Shown piece by piece: positions 17,143 through 26,288 of a stretch of DNA of 64,000 nt. This DNA comes from Pilimelia terevasa (GTDB taxonomy: Bacteria > Actinomycetota > Actinomycetes > Mycobacteriales > Micromonosporaceae): assembly GCF_014647915.1 (NCBI RefSeq), contig NZ_BMQC01000006.1:186001-250000 (forward strand). The letters are read 5' to 3'. Position numbers and translations under genes: made by a program. The notes under the pieces are model-generated. The model was given only the letters and a program-made list of their open reading frames with translations, made no database searches and was not told the DNA's origin. Positions within the stretch are counted from its first letter, which is position 1. Every line of letters starts with the position of its first letter.

Positions 17143-17258
17143 CCCCGCCGGGACACGCGCCGCGCGCCCGGATCGGTGAGAATGGACCGAGTGTCCACCG
17201 TGGCCGCCCACCCGTCGTGGGGGGCCGCGGTGGCCCGTTCCCACCGAGAGGTACGCCG

Positions 17259-19031
17259 ATGGCCAGCCCGTACGTCGCCACTGCCCTGCTCACCGCCCTG
17301 ACCTGCGCCTCCTGCGCGGTGCCGACGGTCGGGGCGCGGCGTGCCCACACCATCCACGAAATCCAGGGCACCGGCGCGGTGTCGCCGGTGCAGGGCACCC
17401 AGGTGACCGTGACCGGCGTGGTCACCGCGGTCCGCGCCGCCAAGCCCGGCGGCTTCTGGATCCAGAGCGCCGCCCCGGACGCCGACGAGCGGACCAGCGA
17501 GGCCGTCTACGTCTTCACCAACACCCGGCCCGAGGTCACCTCCGGGGCGACCGTGGAGGTGACGGGCACCGTCAGCGAGTACCGGCCCGGCGGCGCCGAG
17601 AGCGGCGGCCTGTCCCGGACCGAGATCACCAAGCCGACCGTCCGGCAGACCGCCGCCGCCGGGCCGCTGCCCGCGCCGGTCGAGGTCACCGCCGCGGCGG
17701 TGCCGGCCGCGTACGCCGCCGACGGCGACCAGGAGGCGCGCGCGCTGACGCCGACCCGGTACGCGCTGGACCGGTACGAGTCGTGGGAGGGGATGCGGGT
17801 GCGGCTCCGGGACGCCCCGGTGGTCGGGCCGACGGCGCACCGGGAGACGTGGGTGACGGTCCGCCCGGCCGAGCACCGCACGCCGCGCGGCGGCACCCTC
17901 TACGGCGGGTACGACCAGCAGAACGCCGGCCGGCTCAAGATCGCGCCGCTGGCCGGGGAGGCGCCCGCCGGCAACGTCGGCGACGTGCTGACCGGCGAGA
18001 CCGTCGGCGTCGTGGACTACGACCAGTACGGCGGGTACGGCGTCGCGGCCACCGCCGTGGGGGCCCTGCGCCCCGGCGGGCTGGCCCGGGAGACGGCGGC
18101 GGCGCCGGCCCCCGGGCAGCTCACGGTCGCCACGTACAACGTGGAGAACCTCGACCCGCGCGACCCCGCCACCAAGTTCAACCGGCTCGCCACCGGCATC
18201 GTCACCCACCTCCGGTCGCCGGACATCGTCGCGCTGGAGGAGGTCCAGGACGACAACGGCGCCGCCAACGACGCCGTGGTCAGCGCGGCCGAGACGTACC
18301 GGCGGCTGATCGCGGCCGTTACGGCGGCCGGTGGGCCGGCGTACGCCTACCGGCAGATCGACCCCGTCGACGACGCCGACGGCGGCGAGCCCGGCGGCAA
18401 CATCCGGGTCGGCTTCCTCTACAACCCCGCCCGCGTCCGGCACGAGGACCGCGCCGGGGGCGGGCCGACCACCGCGGTCACGGTCGTCGCCGACGGCGGG
18501 GCGCGGCTCAGCCACTCCCCCGGCCGGGTGGCCCCGACGGACCCGGCCTGGGCGAACAGCCGCAAGCCGCTGGCCGCCGAGTTCACCTTCGGCGGGCGCC
18601 GGGTCATCGTGGTCGCCTGCCACTTCGCCTCCAAGGGCGGCGACCAGCCGCTGAGCGCGCGGGTCCAGCCGCCGGCGCGGCCCTCGGAGCAGCAGCGCGG
18701 CGCGCAGGCGGCCACCCTGCGCCGGTTCGTCGACAGCGTCCTGGCGGTGCCGGGCGACACGCGGCTCGCGGTCGTCGGCGACCTCAACGACTTCGCCTTC
18801 TCGCCGACGCTGGCGACCCTCACCGCCGGCGGCGCCCTGCGCAACCTCGCCGACACGCTGCCGGCGGCCGAGCGCTACACCTACGTGTACCAGGGCAACT
18901 CCCAGGCCCTCGACCACACGCTGATCGGCGCGGGCTGGGGCGCCGCCGCCTACGACATCGTGCACCTCAACGCCGAGTTCGTGGACCAGGCCAGCGACCA
19001 CGACCCGCAGGTGGCCCGCCTGACGCCGTGA
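17259..19031 (+). CDS. Secreted endonuclease/exonuclease/phosphatase-family nuclease
   Basis: A 590-residue exported nuclease of the ExeM/NucH type. A signal sequence (about 1-31, with CASC/VGA near the end) is followed by an OB-like domain (about 35-290: VTVTGVVTAV, GGFWIQS), then the EEP catalytic domain (from LTVATYNVENLD, about 290 to the end). Catalytic residues typical of EEP enzymes are visible in LEEVQDDNG (Glu), VGDLNDF (Asp/Asn) and ASDHDPQV (Asp-His). ATG 17259 has GAGAGG upstream; the in-frame reading before it has no start signal. Probably scavenges extracellular DNA; a link to the pilus cluster (DNA uptake) is possible but unproven. Confidence 0.9.
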   Translation: MASPYVATALLTALTCASCAVPTVGARRAHTIHEIQGTGAVSPVQGTQVTVTGVVTAVRAAKPGGFWIQSAAPDADERTSEAVYVFTNTRPEVTSGATVEVTGTVSEYRPGGAESGGLSRTEITKPTVRQTAAAGPLPAPVEVTAAAVPAAYAADGDQEARALTPTRYALDRYESWEGMRVRLRDAPVVGPTAHRETWVTVRPAEHRTPRGGTLYGGYDQQNAGRLKIAPLAGEAPAGNVGDVLTGETVGVVDYDQYGGYGVAATAVGALRPGGLARETAAAPAPGQLTVATYNVENLDPRDPATKFNRLATGIVTHLRSPDIVALEEVQDDNGAANDAVVSAAETYRRLIAAVTAAGGPAYAYRQIDPVDDADGGEPGGNIRVGFLYNPARVRHEDRAGGGPTTAVTVVADGGARLSHSPGRVAPTDPAWANSRKPLAAEFTFGGRRVIVVACHFASKGGDQPLSARVQPPARPSEQQRGAQAATLRRFVDSVLAVPGDTRLAVVGDLNDFAFSPTLATLTAGGALRNLADTLPAAERYTYVYQGNSQALDHTLIGAGWGAAAYDIVHLNAEFVDQASDHDPQVARLTP

Positions 19032-19041
19032 CCGGCCGCGC

Positions 19042-19086
19042 ACCGCGACCGTCCGCCGCCCGGTGCCGGGCGGCGGACAGCGCGGT
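19042..19086. terminator. Bidirectional hairpin between convergent genes
   Basis: Perfect 13-bp stem GTCCGCCGCCCGG/CCGGGCGGCGGAC (19051-19063 with 19066-19078), with an outer ACCGCG/CGCGGT pair. It ends the nuclease gene and the opposing membrane protein gene. Confidence 0.75.
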
Positions 19087-20748
19087 TCACGGCCGGCGGA
19101 CCGGCCCGTCGTAGCGCGCGGCGTGCCGGCAGGCGCGGGGTTCGTCAGCCAGTCCGGGCACCGCCCGCAGGGCCGCCCGGGCACGCTGCCGGCCGAGGTT
19201 CCAGCCGTACCAGCGGTCCCCCCGCAGCCGGTCCGGCGTCCGGCTGAGCGCGCAGCGGCGCAGCTCCGGCGGCAGCGTCGCCAACACCGGGGTGGCGTCG
19301 GCCGACAGCGCCCGCAGGTACCACAGGTCCACGACGCCGTCGGTGCGGTACCGCTCGACGTTGCGCCGGGCGGCGTACCCCTCCGGGTTCAGGGCGGCCA
19401 GGGCCAGCAGCATCACCACGAGCAGCCCCGCGACGGTCTCGGGGATCCAGGCCCCGGAGCCGCGCAGGCCGGCGACGAGGACCAGCACGAAGACGAGGCC
19501 GAGGACCGCCTCGAACGCCATGACGAACAGGCGCTCGCCGGTGAAGCTGAACACCCGCTGGTAGGTGTACATCCGGGACAGCGCGGAGGCGACGATCACC
19601 AGGCTGAGCACGCACAGCGGGCCGAGCAGCCAGCGCAGCAGCAGCCGGTCCCAGCGGTCCTCCCGCTGCGCCCACCGGCTGATCACCAGGAGTACCGCGA
19701 GCGTCAGGACACTGACGGCCACCAGTTGCCAGAAGCCGCCGCGGGCGTACTCGGCGACGGTCAGGCCCGCCGACCGGGCCAGGTGGCGCGCGCCGCCGAA
19801 CAGCGCGGTCGCCTGGACCGCCACGAAACCCGCGAACAGCAGCACCAGCGTGCCCGCGGGCGCCGCCCACTCCCACCGGCTGAACCGCGGGCGCCCCGGG
19901 CCGGTCAGCCCGCCGAGGTCCGGGCGGCCGGCCAGCGCGAAGGCGGCCCCGGCGGCGACCAGGCCGCCCGCGGCGAGCAGGAACAGCGTGCGGAACACGG
20001 TCCCGGCGGTGATGTCGGGCAGCAGGCCGGCGAGGATCCCGCGGTACACCGCGTCCGCCGAGGCGAGCAGGCCGCCGAAGACGACCAGGACCGCGAGGGT
20101 GCCGACGGCGGCCACGAGGCTTCGGCGCAGCGCCACCGCCCGGGAGCCGGCCGGGCCGTCCGCGCCCGGGCGCAGGGCCGCGGCCAGCCACGGCAGCGCC
20201 CGCAGGGAGGCGACCGGCGCGGCGCACACGCTGACGGCGACGGCCCGCAGCGAGCGGCCGCCGATCACGGCCAGGGCGGTGCAGCCGAAGGCGCCCAGAA
20301 CGCAGAAGGTCACCAGCCACCAGGCGTTGCGGAACGCCAGCACGCCGAGCAGCGCCAGCGCCGCGCCGGCCCAGAGTCCGCGGCGGCGGCGCTCGGCCGG
20401 CGGCAGGTCCGCGGTCCGCAGGGCCAGCCCCCAGCCGCCCAGGACGCAGAGCCCGGCGAGGAGCCAGCCGATGCCGGTGCCGCCCAGCGGGGTGAAGACC
20501 GCGGCACCGAGAGCACCGGCGGCCACCGCGGCGATCGCGGCCGGGCGCGGGGCGGTCGAAGGCGCCGGCCACCACCGGTCGAACACCCCGGGGTGCGGGG
20601 GCGCAGCGGGCGGCGGCGGAGCGGGCGGCGCCGGTGGCGGAGGCGACGCGGGTGGCGAGGGTGACGCGGGTGACGAGGGCGACGCGGCCGGCGGGGGCGC
20701 GCCCGCCGGGGCGGGGGTCGGTGTCGCGGTCTCCTCCGGGTCCGCCAT
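19087..20748 (-). CDS. DUF4173/DUF4153-type polytopic membrane protein
   Basis: A 553-residue protein with a Pro/Ala/Ser-rich disordered N-terminus (about 1-60, tandem PASP/PPAPP runs) and about ten transmembrane helices. The segment TVAEYARGGFWQL (about 330-345) is the signature of this family, whose function is unknown; some members adjoin two-component systems. The C-terminal about 70 residues after the last helix are soluble and charged (ALSRTPDRLRGDRWYGWN). GGGAGG precedes the ATG. The low-complexity N-terminus is encoded by strongly G-rich repeats and is probably not conserved. Confidence 0.82.
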   Translation of the reverse strand: MADPEETATPTPAPAGAPPPAASPSSPASPSPPASPPPPAPPAPPPPAAPPHPGVFDRWWPAPSTAPRPAAIAAVAAGALGAAVFTPLGGTGIGWLLAGLCVLGGWGLALRTADLPPAERRRRGLWAGAALALLGVLAFRNAWWLVTFCVLGAFGCTALAVIGGRSLRAVAVSVCAAPVASLRALPWLAAALRPGADGPAGSRAVALRRSLVAAVGTLAVLVVFGGLLASADAVYRGILAGLLPDITAGTVFRTLFLLAAGGLVAAGAAFALAGRPDLGGLTGPGRPRFSRWEWAAPAGTLVLLFAGFVAVQATALFGGARHLARSAGLTVAEYARGGFWQLVAVSVLTLAVLLVISRWAQREDRWDRLLLRWLLGPLCVLSLVIVASALSRMYTYQRVFSFTGERLFVMAFEAVLGLVFVLVLVAGLRGSGAWIPETVAGLLVVMLLALAALNPEGYAARRNVERYRTDGVVDLWYLRALSADATPVLATLPPELRRCALSRTPDRLRGDRWYGWNLGRQRARAALRAVPGLADEPRACRHAARYDGPVRRP

Positions 20749-20880
20749 CGACGGACCTCCCTTCCGGGCCGTGGCCGGGCGGGACGCTCCCGCCGGGCGG
20801 CCCGGCGTGACCAGGCCGGTACCGGACAGTAACGGCCGGCCGCAAACGCCGCTGCCCCGCCGGACCGAGCCCGGCCGCGG

Positions 20881-22263
20881 TCAGCGCAGGACGCGCAGCG
20901 CCGCCGTGTCGTTCTCGGACCGGTCGTCGGACCGGTGCTGGACAGCCGGGTCGTCCGTCACCAGGGCCACCTCGCCGGCCCCGTCGTCGACGATCCGGTT
21001 GACCTTCACCGTGAAGGCGCACTCCTCGCCCGCGCCGACGGCCAGGTACCGCGCCGACGCGTAGCACCGCCACGTCCGCTCCCCGACCTCGCTGCACCCG
21101 TCGGGGTCTTCCACCACGGTCACGCCGAGCGGCAGCGTCACGTCCACGGCGGTCACCGCGCGCAGGCCCTCGGGCGCCTCCAGGGCGGCGGGGCCGGCCA
21201 CCGCGTACCCGACCCGCAGGTCGACCGTGTCGCCCGGTCGGGCGTGGACGGTGCTGCCGCTGACCGCCACGTCGGTGCCGTTGACGCCGGTGACGTCGAT
21301 CTCGGCCGTCGCCGTGTTCGGGGCGCGGTCGCCGTCGGCGTGGTCCGCGGCGGGCGGCGCGACCCGGGCGGCCCGGCGGTCGAGGCGCAGGAGCAGCGGT
21401 GCGCCGTCGCCGGGCTCGCCGACGCTGTCGGCGTCGATCGCGTCCTCGGCCTCGGCCCGGGTGAGCCAGGTGACGGTACTGGCCTGGACGCCGGGGGCGT
21501 AGGCGCGGGCGGCGACGTGCATCGGCAGGCTGGTCCGGTACGTCCGGCCGGGCGCGAGCGGGCCGGCGAAGTAGCAGTACCGCAGCACGCCGTCGGCGTA
21601 GTGGCAGTTGCCGTAGTCGGTGTCGGCGTCGACGACGTGGTGGGTGCCCTCGAACACGGCCACCACCCCCTCGACCGGCCGGCGGCCGGCGTTGGTGACC
21701 CCCAGGCTGCGCGTGAAGCCGCCGTCGACCTCGGCGGACAGGGGCGGGTCGGCGGCGGCGCGCAGGTCGGCCCGCTCGCCGACCCGGACCCGGGAGGTGA
21801 CCGCGGTGGTGCCGATGGCGGGGTCCGCCAGCGTCGTGGTGACCTGCCCGGCGGCGTGCAGCGCGGCGCCGTCGGCGGCCGCGACCCGGACCTCGGGCAG
21901 CGCGTCGCCCTCCCCGCGCAGGGTCCAGCCGGCCGGCAGCCGGCAGGTGAGCCGGCCGGGCGCCGCGGTGCAGGACTCCCAGCGATCCTCGTCCGCCGGG
22001 TCGGCCGCGGCCGCCAGCCGGACGACGGCGGCGGCGTCGCGGTAGTCGTAGGTGACCGTCGCCCGGTTCAGGGTCACGGGCGCCCCGGCGGTGTCGACGT
22101 ACAGTTCCTCCGCCTTGGCGGCGCCGCCCGCGGCGACGGTCACGTCGTACAGGTACACCGAGGCGGCGACGCTGGGGGCGGCGGTGGCGCCGACCACCGG
22201 CGCCGCGACGGCGCCGACCAGGCCCAGCACCACCAGCGCGTGCCCCACCGGATGCGTACGCAT
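20881..22263 (-). CDS. Exported protein of unknown function
   Basis: A 460-residue secreted protein. The N-terminal signal peptide (about 1-32, Ala/Val/Gly-rich, ending TAAPSVA) is followed by beta-rich repeats resembling DUF11/CARDB-like extracellular domains: NRATVTYDYRDAA, FTRSLGVTNAGRRPVEG and EIDVTGVNGTDVAVSGS. Cys pairs in NCHYADGVLRYCY and CSEVGERTWRCY suggest disulfides. I see no LPxTG anchor, lipobox or C-terminal membrane helix, so it is probably released or wall-associated by other means. GAGAGAGGGA precedes the ATG. Function unknown. Confidence 0.75.
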   Translation of the reverse strand: MRTHPVGHALVVLGLVGAVAAPVVGATAAPSVAASVYLYDVTVAAGGAAKAEELYVDTAGAPVTLNRATVTYDYRDAAAVVRLAAAADPADEDRWESCTAAPGRLTCRLPAGWTLRGEGDALPEVRVAAADGAALHAAGQVTTTLADPAIGTTAVTSRVRVGERADLRAAADPPLSAEVDGGFTRSLGVTNAGRRPVEGVVAVFEGTHHVVDADTDYGNCHYADGVLRYCYFAGPLAPGRTYRTSLPMHVAARAYAPGVQASTVTWLTRAEAEDAIDADSVGEPGDGAPLLLRLDRRAARVAPPAADHADGDRAPNTATAEIDVTGVNGTDVAVSGSTVHARPGDTVDLRVGYAVAGPAALEAPEGLRAVTAVDVTLPLGVTVVEDPDGCSEVGERTWRCYASARYLAVGAGEECAFTVKVNRIVDDGAGEVALVTDDPAVQHRSDDRSENDTAALRVLR

Positions 22264-22625
22264 GAGGTCCCTCTCTCACGGTTGGTCGGCAGTCGAGGCT
22301 AGCCACCTGCGGGCCGATTGTTAAATGATCACCGTCACCCGGTCACCCACCGGTGACAGTAGACACCGGTCATTCCGCACGAGTTTGGCACAACTCGGGC
22401 TCGTCTGATGCGGAACGTGGGCTGACGCACAGGCCCGACCGCGGCGGTGCGACAGGGCCGCCGCCGGGTACTCCGGCGCGTCGGCGGGTGTCAGGTGGAC
22501 GACTTTCGCTGGAATCGGCCATCGGCCACTGGTTGACTGAGCGGTCCGGGTGCACCCCCGCACCCCCGCCCGACATCCTGTCCGATGTGGGCACTGCGCC
22601 CACGCCCGGACCAGAAGGAGTGAGC
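22264..22625. promoter_or_regulatory. Divergent promoter region with nested inverted repeats
   Basis: Between two divergent exported-protein genes. GTCACC(22342-22347)-CACC-GGTGAC(22352-22357) is a perfect dyad. Further on is a nested pair: TTCCGCA(22373-22379) with TGCGGAA(22409-22415), enclosing CGAGTT(22380-22385)-TGGCAC-AACTCG(22392-22397). An AT-rich GTTAAATGAT (about 22319-22328) is a possible core promoter. No small gene is visible. Confidence 0.5.
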
Positions 22626-23204
22626 GTGAAGCGAACCATCGTGACCGCCGCCGTCGTCCTCGGCAGCCTCGCCCTGCCGGCCGTCGCCGAGGCGGCGCCG
22701 ACCGCGCCGTCGGGGAACGTCGCCCGGCAGCTCAGCGACGCCGCCCGTGCGGGACGCGCCGACTGCGGCCGCAGCAGCCTGTTCCGCACCCAGCCGGACG
22801 GGCGCACCGTCTACGCCAGCAACGAGATGGACTACACCGGGGCGCTGGCCAACCTCGTGCGGCTGCGCGCGCCGGCCGACGGGCCGTGGGAGGAGCTGGA
22901 CATCTGCGCCCACCTCGACGGCGGCAGCACCTACCTCACCTTCCAGTCGATCGCCAATGACAAGTACCTCAGCGCCGAGCTGGGCGCCACGGGCATCGAC
23001 TACGGCATGGTGCGCGCCCGCGGCGAGCGGATCGGCCCGTGGGAGAAGTTCGACATCGACTGCGACGGCGACGAGGGTCCCTGCTACCTGAAGTCGCTGG
23101 CCAACAACAGGTACCTCTCCGTCGAGGAGGGCCACAGCGGCACCCGCAAGAACATGCTGCGCGCCCGCAGCGCCACCAAGGGCGAGTGGGAGCGCTTTTT
23201 CTAG
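22626..23204 (+). CDS. Secreted beta-trefoil (fascin-like) protein
   Basis: A 192-residue exported protein. The signal peptide (residues 1-24, ending AVAEAA-P) is followed by about 150 residues with fascin/beta-trefoil periodicity: YASNEMDY, VRLRAPADGPWEELDI, KYLSAE...VRARGERIGPWEKFDI and RYLSVEE...LRARSATKGEWERF. The recurrent LRAR-x-GPWE-F pattern marks each trefoil strand. Such domains bind actin, sugars or other polymers; the ligand is unknown here. Four Cys may form two disulfides. GTG 22626 has AAGGAG 5 bases upstream; the long upstream reading has no start signal. It is followed by a strong terminator. Confidence 0.8.
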   Translation: MKRTIVTAAVVLGSLALPAVAEAAPTAPSGNVARQLSDAARAGRADCGRSSLFRTQPDGRTVYASNEMDYTGALANLVRLRAPADGPWEELDICAHLDGGSTYLTFQSIANDKYLSAELGATGIDYGMVRARGERIGPWEKFDIDCDGDEGPCYLKSLANNRYLSVEEGHSGTRKNMLRARSATKGEWERFF

Positions 23205-23211
23205 GACCTCC

Positions 23212-23245
23212 GCGGTGCGGCGGCGGACATCCGCCGCCGCACCGC
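23212..23245 (+). terminator. Strong hairpin terminator
   Basis: Perfect 15-bp stem (23212-23226 with 23231-23245) and an ACAT loop, 8 bases after the stop of the fascin-like gene. Confidence 0.8.
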
Positions 23246-23352
23246 CCTGTTACCGGTCAGTAGCCAGGGTGGGGCGCCGTGATGCCGCACCGGGGCATCG
23301 CGGTAGCGGACGTTTCCGCTGGTCAGAGGCGTGACAGATCTATTCCGACCCT

Positions 23353-24098
23353 GTGAGCCACATCACGGGAGACGCGGCGACGGCGCCGCTGCTCCCGCCG
23401 GGCCGGGGACGGCGACTGGCCCCGTACGCCGCCCTCACCGCCCTGGGCGTGGCACTGGCGTGGGCCGACACCCCCGCGCTGCGGGGCTACTGGTTCGCGG
23501 CCGGCGCCCTCAGCGCCGCGCTGGGACTGGCCTGCCTCGCGCTGCCGTGGCGGCGGTGGCCGCCGGGGTGGCAGGCGGCGCCCGCCCTGGCCTACTTCGC
23601 GGTCGCCGGCCCCGTGCGGCTCGCCGGGGGCGGGGCGGTCTTCGTCGCCCTCGCGTTGCTGCCCGTGCTCTGGCTGGCGGTGTTCCACGCCGGCCGCGCG
23701 CTGCGGGCGGGCCTGGTCCTGCTCGCCGTCGTCCTCATCGCCGGCTACGACCGGCCCCCGCCGACTACCTCGCGCGCATCACGATGGCGTTCGCCCTGGC
23801 CTGCGCCGTGGCGGTCGCGGGCAGCCACCTGGCGGCGCAGGTCCGCCGCCGGGCCTGCGACGAGTCGGCCGCGCGCGCGAGCGCCCGTGCCAGCGGCGAC
23901 TTCGTCGACGCCGTCCTCCAGACCGTCGGCTGCCTGGTCGCCGTGGTGGACCGCGGCGGCCGGGTGACGCTGGTGAACCGCCGCTGGGAGGAGCTGCTCG
24001 GCTGGACCGCGGCGGAGACCGCCGGCCCGCCGTTCTGGGAGTTCGGGACGCCGACGTGGTCCGCGGGCCGGGACCCGGTCGCCTCCGACTCCGGCTGA
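23353..24098 (+). pseudogene. Frameshifted and truncated membrane PAS sensor protein
   Basis: GTG 23353 opens a reading of about 135 residues with five hydrophobic segments (ALTALGVALAWAD through VLLAVVLIAGYDR). Near 23750-23762, in a run of five C residues, the sensible reading shifts to the next frame, continuing as YLARITMAFALACAVAV (another membrane helix), a linker, and the start of a PAS domain (GCLVAVVDRGGRVTLVNRRWEELLGW). It then stops at 24098 after about 55 PAS residues, without the rest of PAS or any GGDEF, kinase or other output domain. A one-base loss plus a 3' deletion explains it; a sequencing error could explain only the frameshift. Confidence 0.72.
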
Positions 24099-24113
24099 CG
24101 GCGGCCGGAGGTA

Positions 24114-24157
24114 GACGGCGGGCCGACCAGGTCGTCCCCGGTCGGCCCGCCGCCGTC
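24114..24157. terminator. Bidirectional hairpin between convergent genes
   Basis: GGCGGGCCGACC (24117-24128) pairs with GGTCGGCCCGCC (24140-24151), with a further GAC/GTC at the ends separated by a 3-base bulge. Lies between the PAS pseudogene and the helicase stop. Confidence 0.7.
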
Positions 24158-24168
24158 AGCTACCGGCG

Positions 24169-25656
24169 CTAGCGGCCGCCGCGGCGGCTGCCCACCCGGG
24201 AGCGGCCAGAGAACGCGGCGGCTCCCGAACTCGACGCCCCGGCGCGGCCGCCGCGGTCGGCGCGGACGCCGCGCTCGGTGCCGGCGTCGCCCGAGGCGGT
24301 CCGGCCGCGGGCGGCCCGGTCCGCGGTACCGGCGGAGGTGCCGGCCGACCGCGTGCGGGAGCCCCGCGACGGGTGCGGCTGGGAGCGTCCCCGCGTGCGT
24401 CCGCGGCCGGCCGCGGCGGCGGGCGCGGGCGGGGCCGCGGGGGGCTCGACGAACATCCGGTCGCCGGGGGCGATCTCCGCCAGCAGCGGGTCGCCCGGGC
24501 GCAGGCGGGTGGTCGTCGGCCTGATGCCCGCCTTGCGGACGAGGTCGCGGACGTCCGCGGTCTGGTCGTCGGTCATCAGCGTGACCACGGTGCCGCCGGC
24601 ACCGGCGCGGGCCGTGCGGCCGGACCGGTGCAGGTACGCCTTGTGCTCGACCGGCGGATCGGCGTGCACGACGAGGGTGACGTCGTCCACGTGGATGCCG
24701 CGGGCGGCGATGTCGGTGGCCACGAGCGTGCGCGCCGTCCCCGCCGTGAACGCCGACAGGTTGCGGTCGCGGGCGCCCTGGGCCAGGTTGCCGTGCAGCT
24801 CGACGGCCGGCACGCCCGACGCGATCAGCCGCCGGGTCAGCGCCTTGGCGCCGTGCTTGGTGCGGGTGAACACCAGCGCCCGGCCGGGCGCGGCCACGAG
24901 ATCCACCAGGACCGGGAGCCGGTCGTTGCGGTCGACGTGCAGCACGTGGTGGGTCATCGCGGCGACCGGCGACAGCGAGGAGTCCACGCTGTGCCGGACC
25001 GGGTCGACCAGGAACTGGCGCACCAGCGCGTCGACCGCGGCGTCCAGCGTGGCCGAGAACAGCAGCCGCTGGCCGCCGCGCGGCGTCTGCGCCAGCAGCC
25101 GCCGGACCACCGGCAGGAAGCCGAGGTCCGCCATGTGGTCGGCCTCGTCCAGGACGGTGATCTCCACGCCGTCGAGCCGGGCGTGCCCGCTGGCGACGTG
25201 GTCGGCGAGCCGGCCCGGACAGGCCACGACAATGTCGACACCCGCCCGCAGCTCGCGGATCTGCCGGCCTGCGCCCACGCCGCCGAAGACGGTCAGGGTG
25301 CGCAGGGACAGCGCCTGCGCCAGCGGCTCGACCGACGCCGCGATCTGGGTCGCCAGCTCGCGGGTCGGGGCGAGGATCAGCGCGCGCGGCCGGCCCGGGC
25401 GCCGCGCCGCCGCGCCCGGCGCCGCCAGGCGGTGCAGGACGGGCAGGACGAACGCGTAGGTCTTGCCGGAGCCGGTCCGCCCGCGGCCGAGCACGTCGCG
25501 CCCGGCCAGCGAGTCGGGCAGCGTGGCCGCCTGGATCGGGAAGGGAGTGGTGACGCCCTGACGGGCCAGTTCCCGGACGAGGGCGTCGTGGACGCCGAGG
25601 GCCGAGAAGCTGGACGGGACGGGCGAGGTGGGGTGATGAGGGCGGCGTGCCGCCAT
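24169..25656 (-). CDS. DEAD-box ATP-dependent RNA helicase
   Basis: A 495-residue RNA helicase. Q motif region (FPIQAATLP), motif I GRTGSGKT, Ia PTRELATQ, II DEAD, III SAT, IV LVFTRTK, V ATDIAARGIHVDDV and VI HRSGRTARAG are all intact across about residues 20-390. The C-terminus (about 405-495) is a basic, low-complexity Arg/Ser/Gly/Thr tail like that of CsdA/RhlE-type actinobacterial helicases, probably RNA-binding. ATG 25656 with GGAGAA upstream is preferred; the upstream in-frame sequence is unrelated low-complexity. Likely role in ribosome biogenesis or cold adaptation, in keeping with the cold-shock gene nearby, though they are on opposite strands. Confidence 0.92.
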   Translation of the reverse strand: MAARRPHHPTSPVPSSFSALGVHDALVRELARQGVTTPFPIQAATLPDSLAGRDVLGRGRTGSGKTYAFVLPVLHRLAAPGAAARRPGRPRALILAPTRELATQIAASVEPLAQALSLRTLTVFGGVGAGRQIRELRAGVDIVVACPGRLADHVASGHARLDGVEITVLDEADHMADLGFLPVVRRLLAQTPRGGQRLLFSATLDAAVDALVRQFLVDPVRHSVDSSLSPVAAMTHHVLHVDRNDRLPVLVDLVAAPGRALVFTRTKHGAKALTRRLIASGVPAVELHGNLAQGARDRNLSAFTAGTARTLVATDIAARGIHVDDVTLVVHADPPVEHKAYLHRSGRTARAGAGGTVVTLMTDDQTADVRDLVRKAGIRPTTTRLRPGDPLLAEIAPGDRMFVEPPAAPPAPAAAAGRGRTRGRSQPHPSRGSRTRSAGTSAGTADRAARGRTASGDAGTERGVRADRGGRAGASSSGAAAFSGRSRVGSRRGGR

Positions 25657-25832
25657 ACAGGTTCTCCGTACACGAAAGGGTCGTCCTGCCCGGCGCAGCC
25701 CATGCTGGCTGCGGCGCGTGGGGATCGACGGAAACGCGCCTCGAGGCAGAACGGTGCGGGCGCGCTGCGGCCACTGTACCCCAGCCCGCGCGCGACGGGT
25801 ACGGGTTCCGCACGGTGCTATACCGTCGGCGT

Positions 25833-26051
25833 ATGAGAGTCGAGCGTCAATGGTGGAACGGCGAGCGCAGCGCCCGCGCGCGGCGGGACGTGTACATCCG
25901 CACCGACGGCGAGCACTGGGAGGTCGAGGCGCAGGCCGGCGGCGACGCGGGCCGCTCGACCGTGCACCAGTGCCCCGGGCGGCAGTCCGCCGAGATCCTG
26001 GCCCAGGCGTGGATGGGCGGGCCCAGCCGCTGGCAGCAGGTCGCCCGCTGA
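25833..26051 (+). CDS. Small Trp-rich protein of unknown function
   Basis: A 72-residue protein with five Trp, beginning RVERQWWNGERSARARRDVYI and ending SRWQQVAR. No signal peptide. A -10-like TATACC (25819-25824) lies only 8 bases before the ATG at 25833, and no ribosome binding site is visible, so I infer a nearly leaderless mRNA, common in actinomycetes. I do not recognise the family. An overlapping opposite-strand reading is less convincing (Arg/Ala/Pro-rich, no start signal). Confidence 0.6.
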   Translation: MRVERQWWNGERSARARRDVYIRTDGEHWEVEAQAGGDAGRSTVHQCPGRQSAEILAQAWMGGPSRWQQVAR

Positions 26052-26099
26052 GGCCCGGCGGGCGACAGTGGCGGTACTCACGCAACGCCGCACCGACGC

Positions 26100-26288
26100 C
26101 AGACTGGGGATTCCCGCCGACAGGGCGTATGTTGTAGCGAGTGGTCGTGATTTTGCGTGTGAACTACCTGGTGTATCGGGAGCCCGCGAATCGGTAAGCG
26201 GGCGTCTCGCGTTCTCATGGACGTCGATGCCGGCCTACGGCCTGCGGCGCCGCACCGTGCGGCCCGTGCAATCGAAGGAGCATTCGGC
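26100..26288 (+). promoter_or_regulatory. Promoter and long structured 5' leader of the cold-shock gene
   Basis: Possible -10 TATGTT (about 26126-26131). The probable 150-base leader contains the hairpin GCCCGC...GCGGGC (about 26181-26202) and further GC-rich stems before AAGGAG (26275-26280). Cold-shock mRNAs often have long thermosensitive leaders; that function is inferred here. Confidence 0.45.

Noticed and set aside
19145-22306. 1053-codon minus-strand frame
   Set aside because: Shadow of the DUF4153/4173 and exported-protein genes in another frame.
25818-26093. Minus-strand gene opposite the small Trp-rich gene
   Set aside because: No ribosome binding site; Arg/Ala/Pro-rich; the plus-strand reading has a -10 box at leaderless distance.
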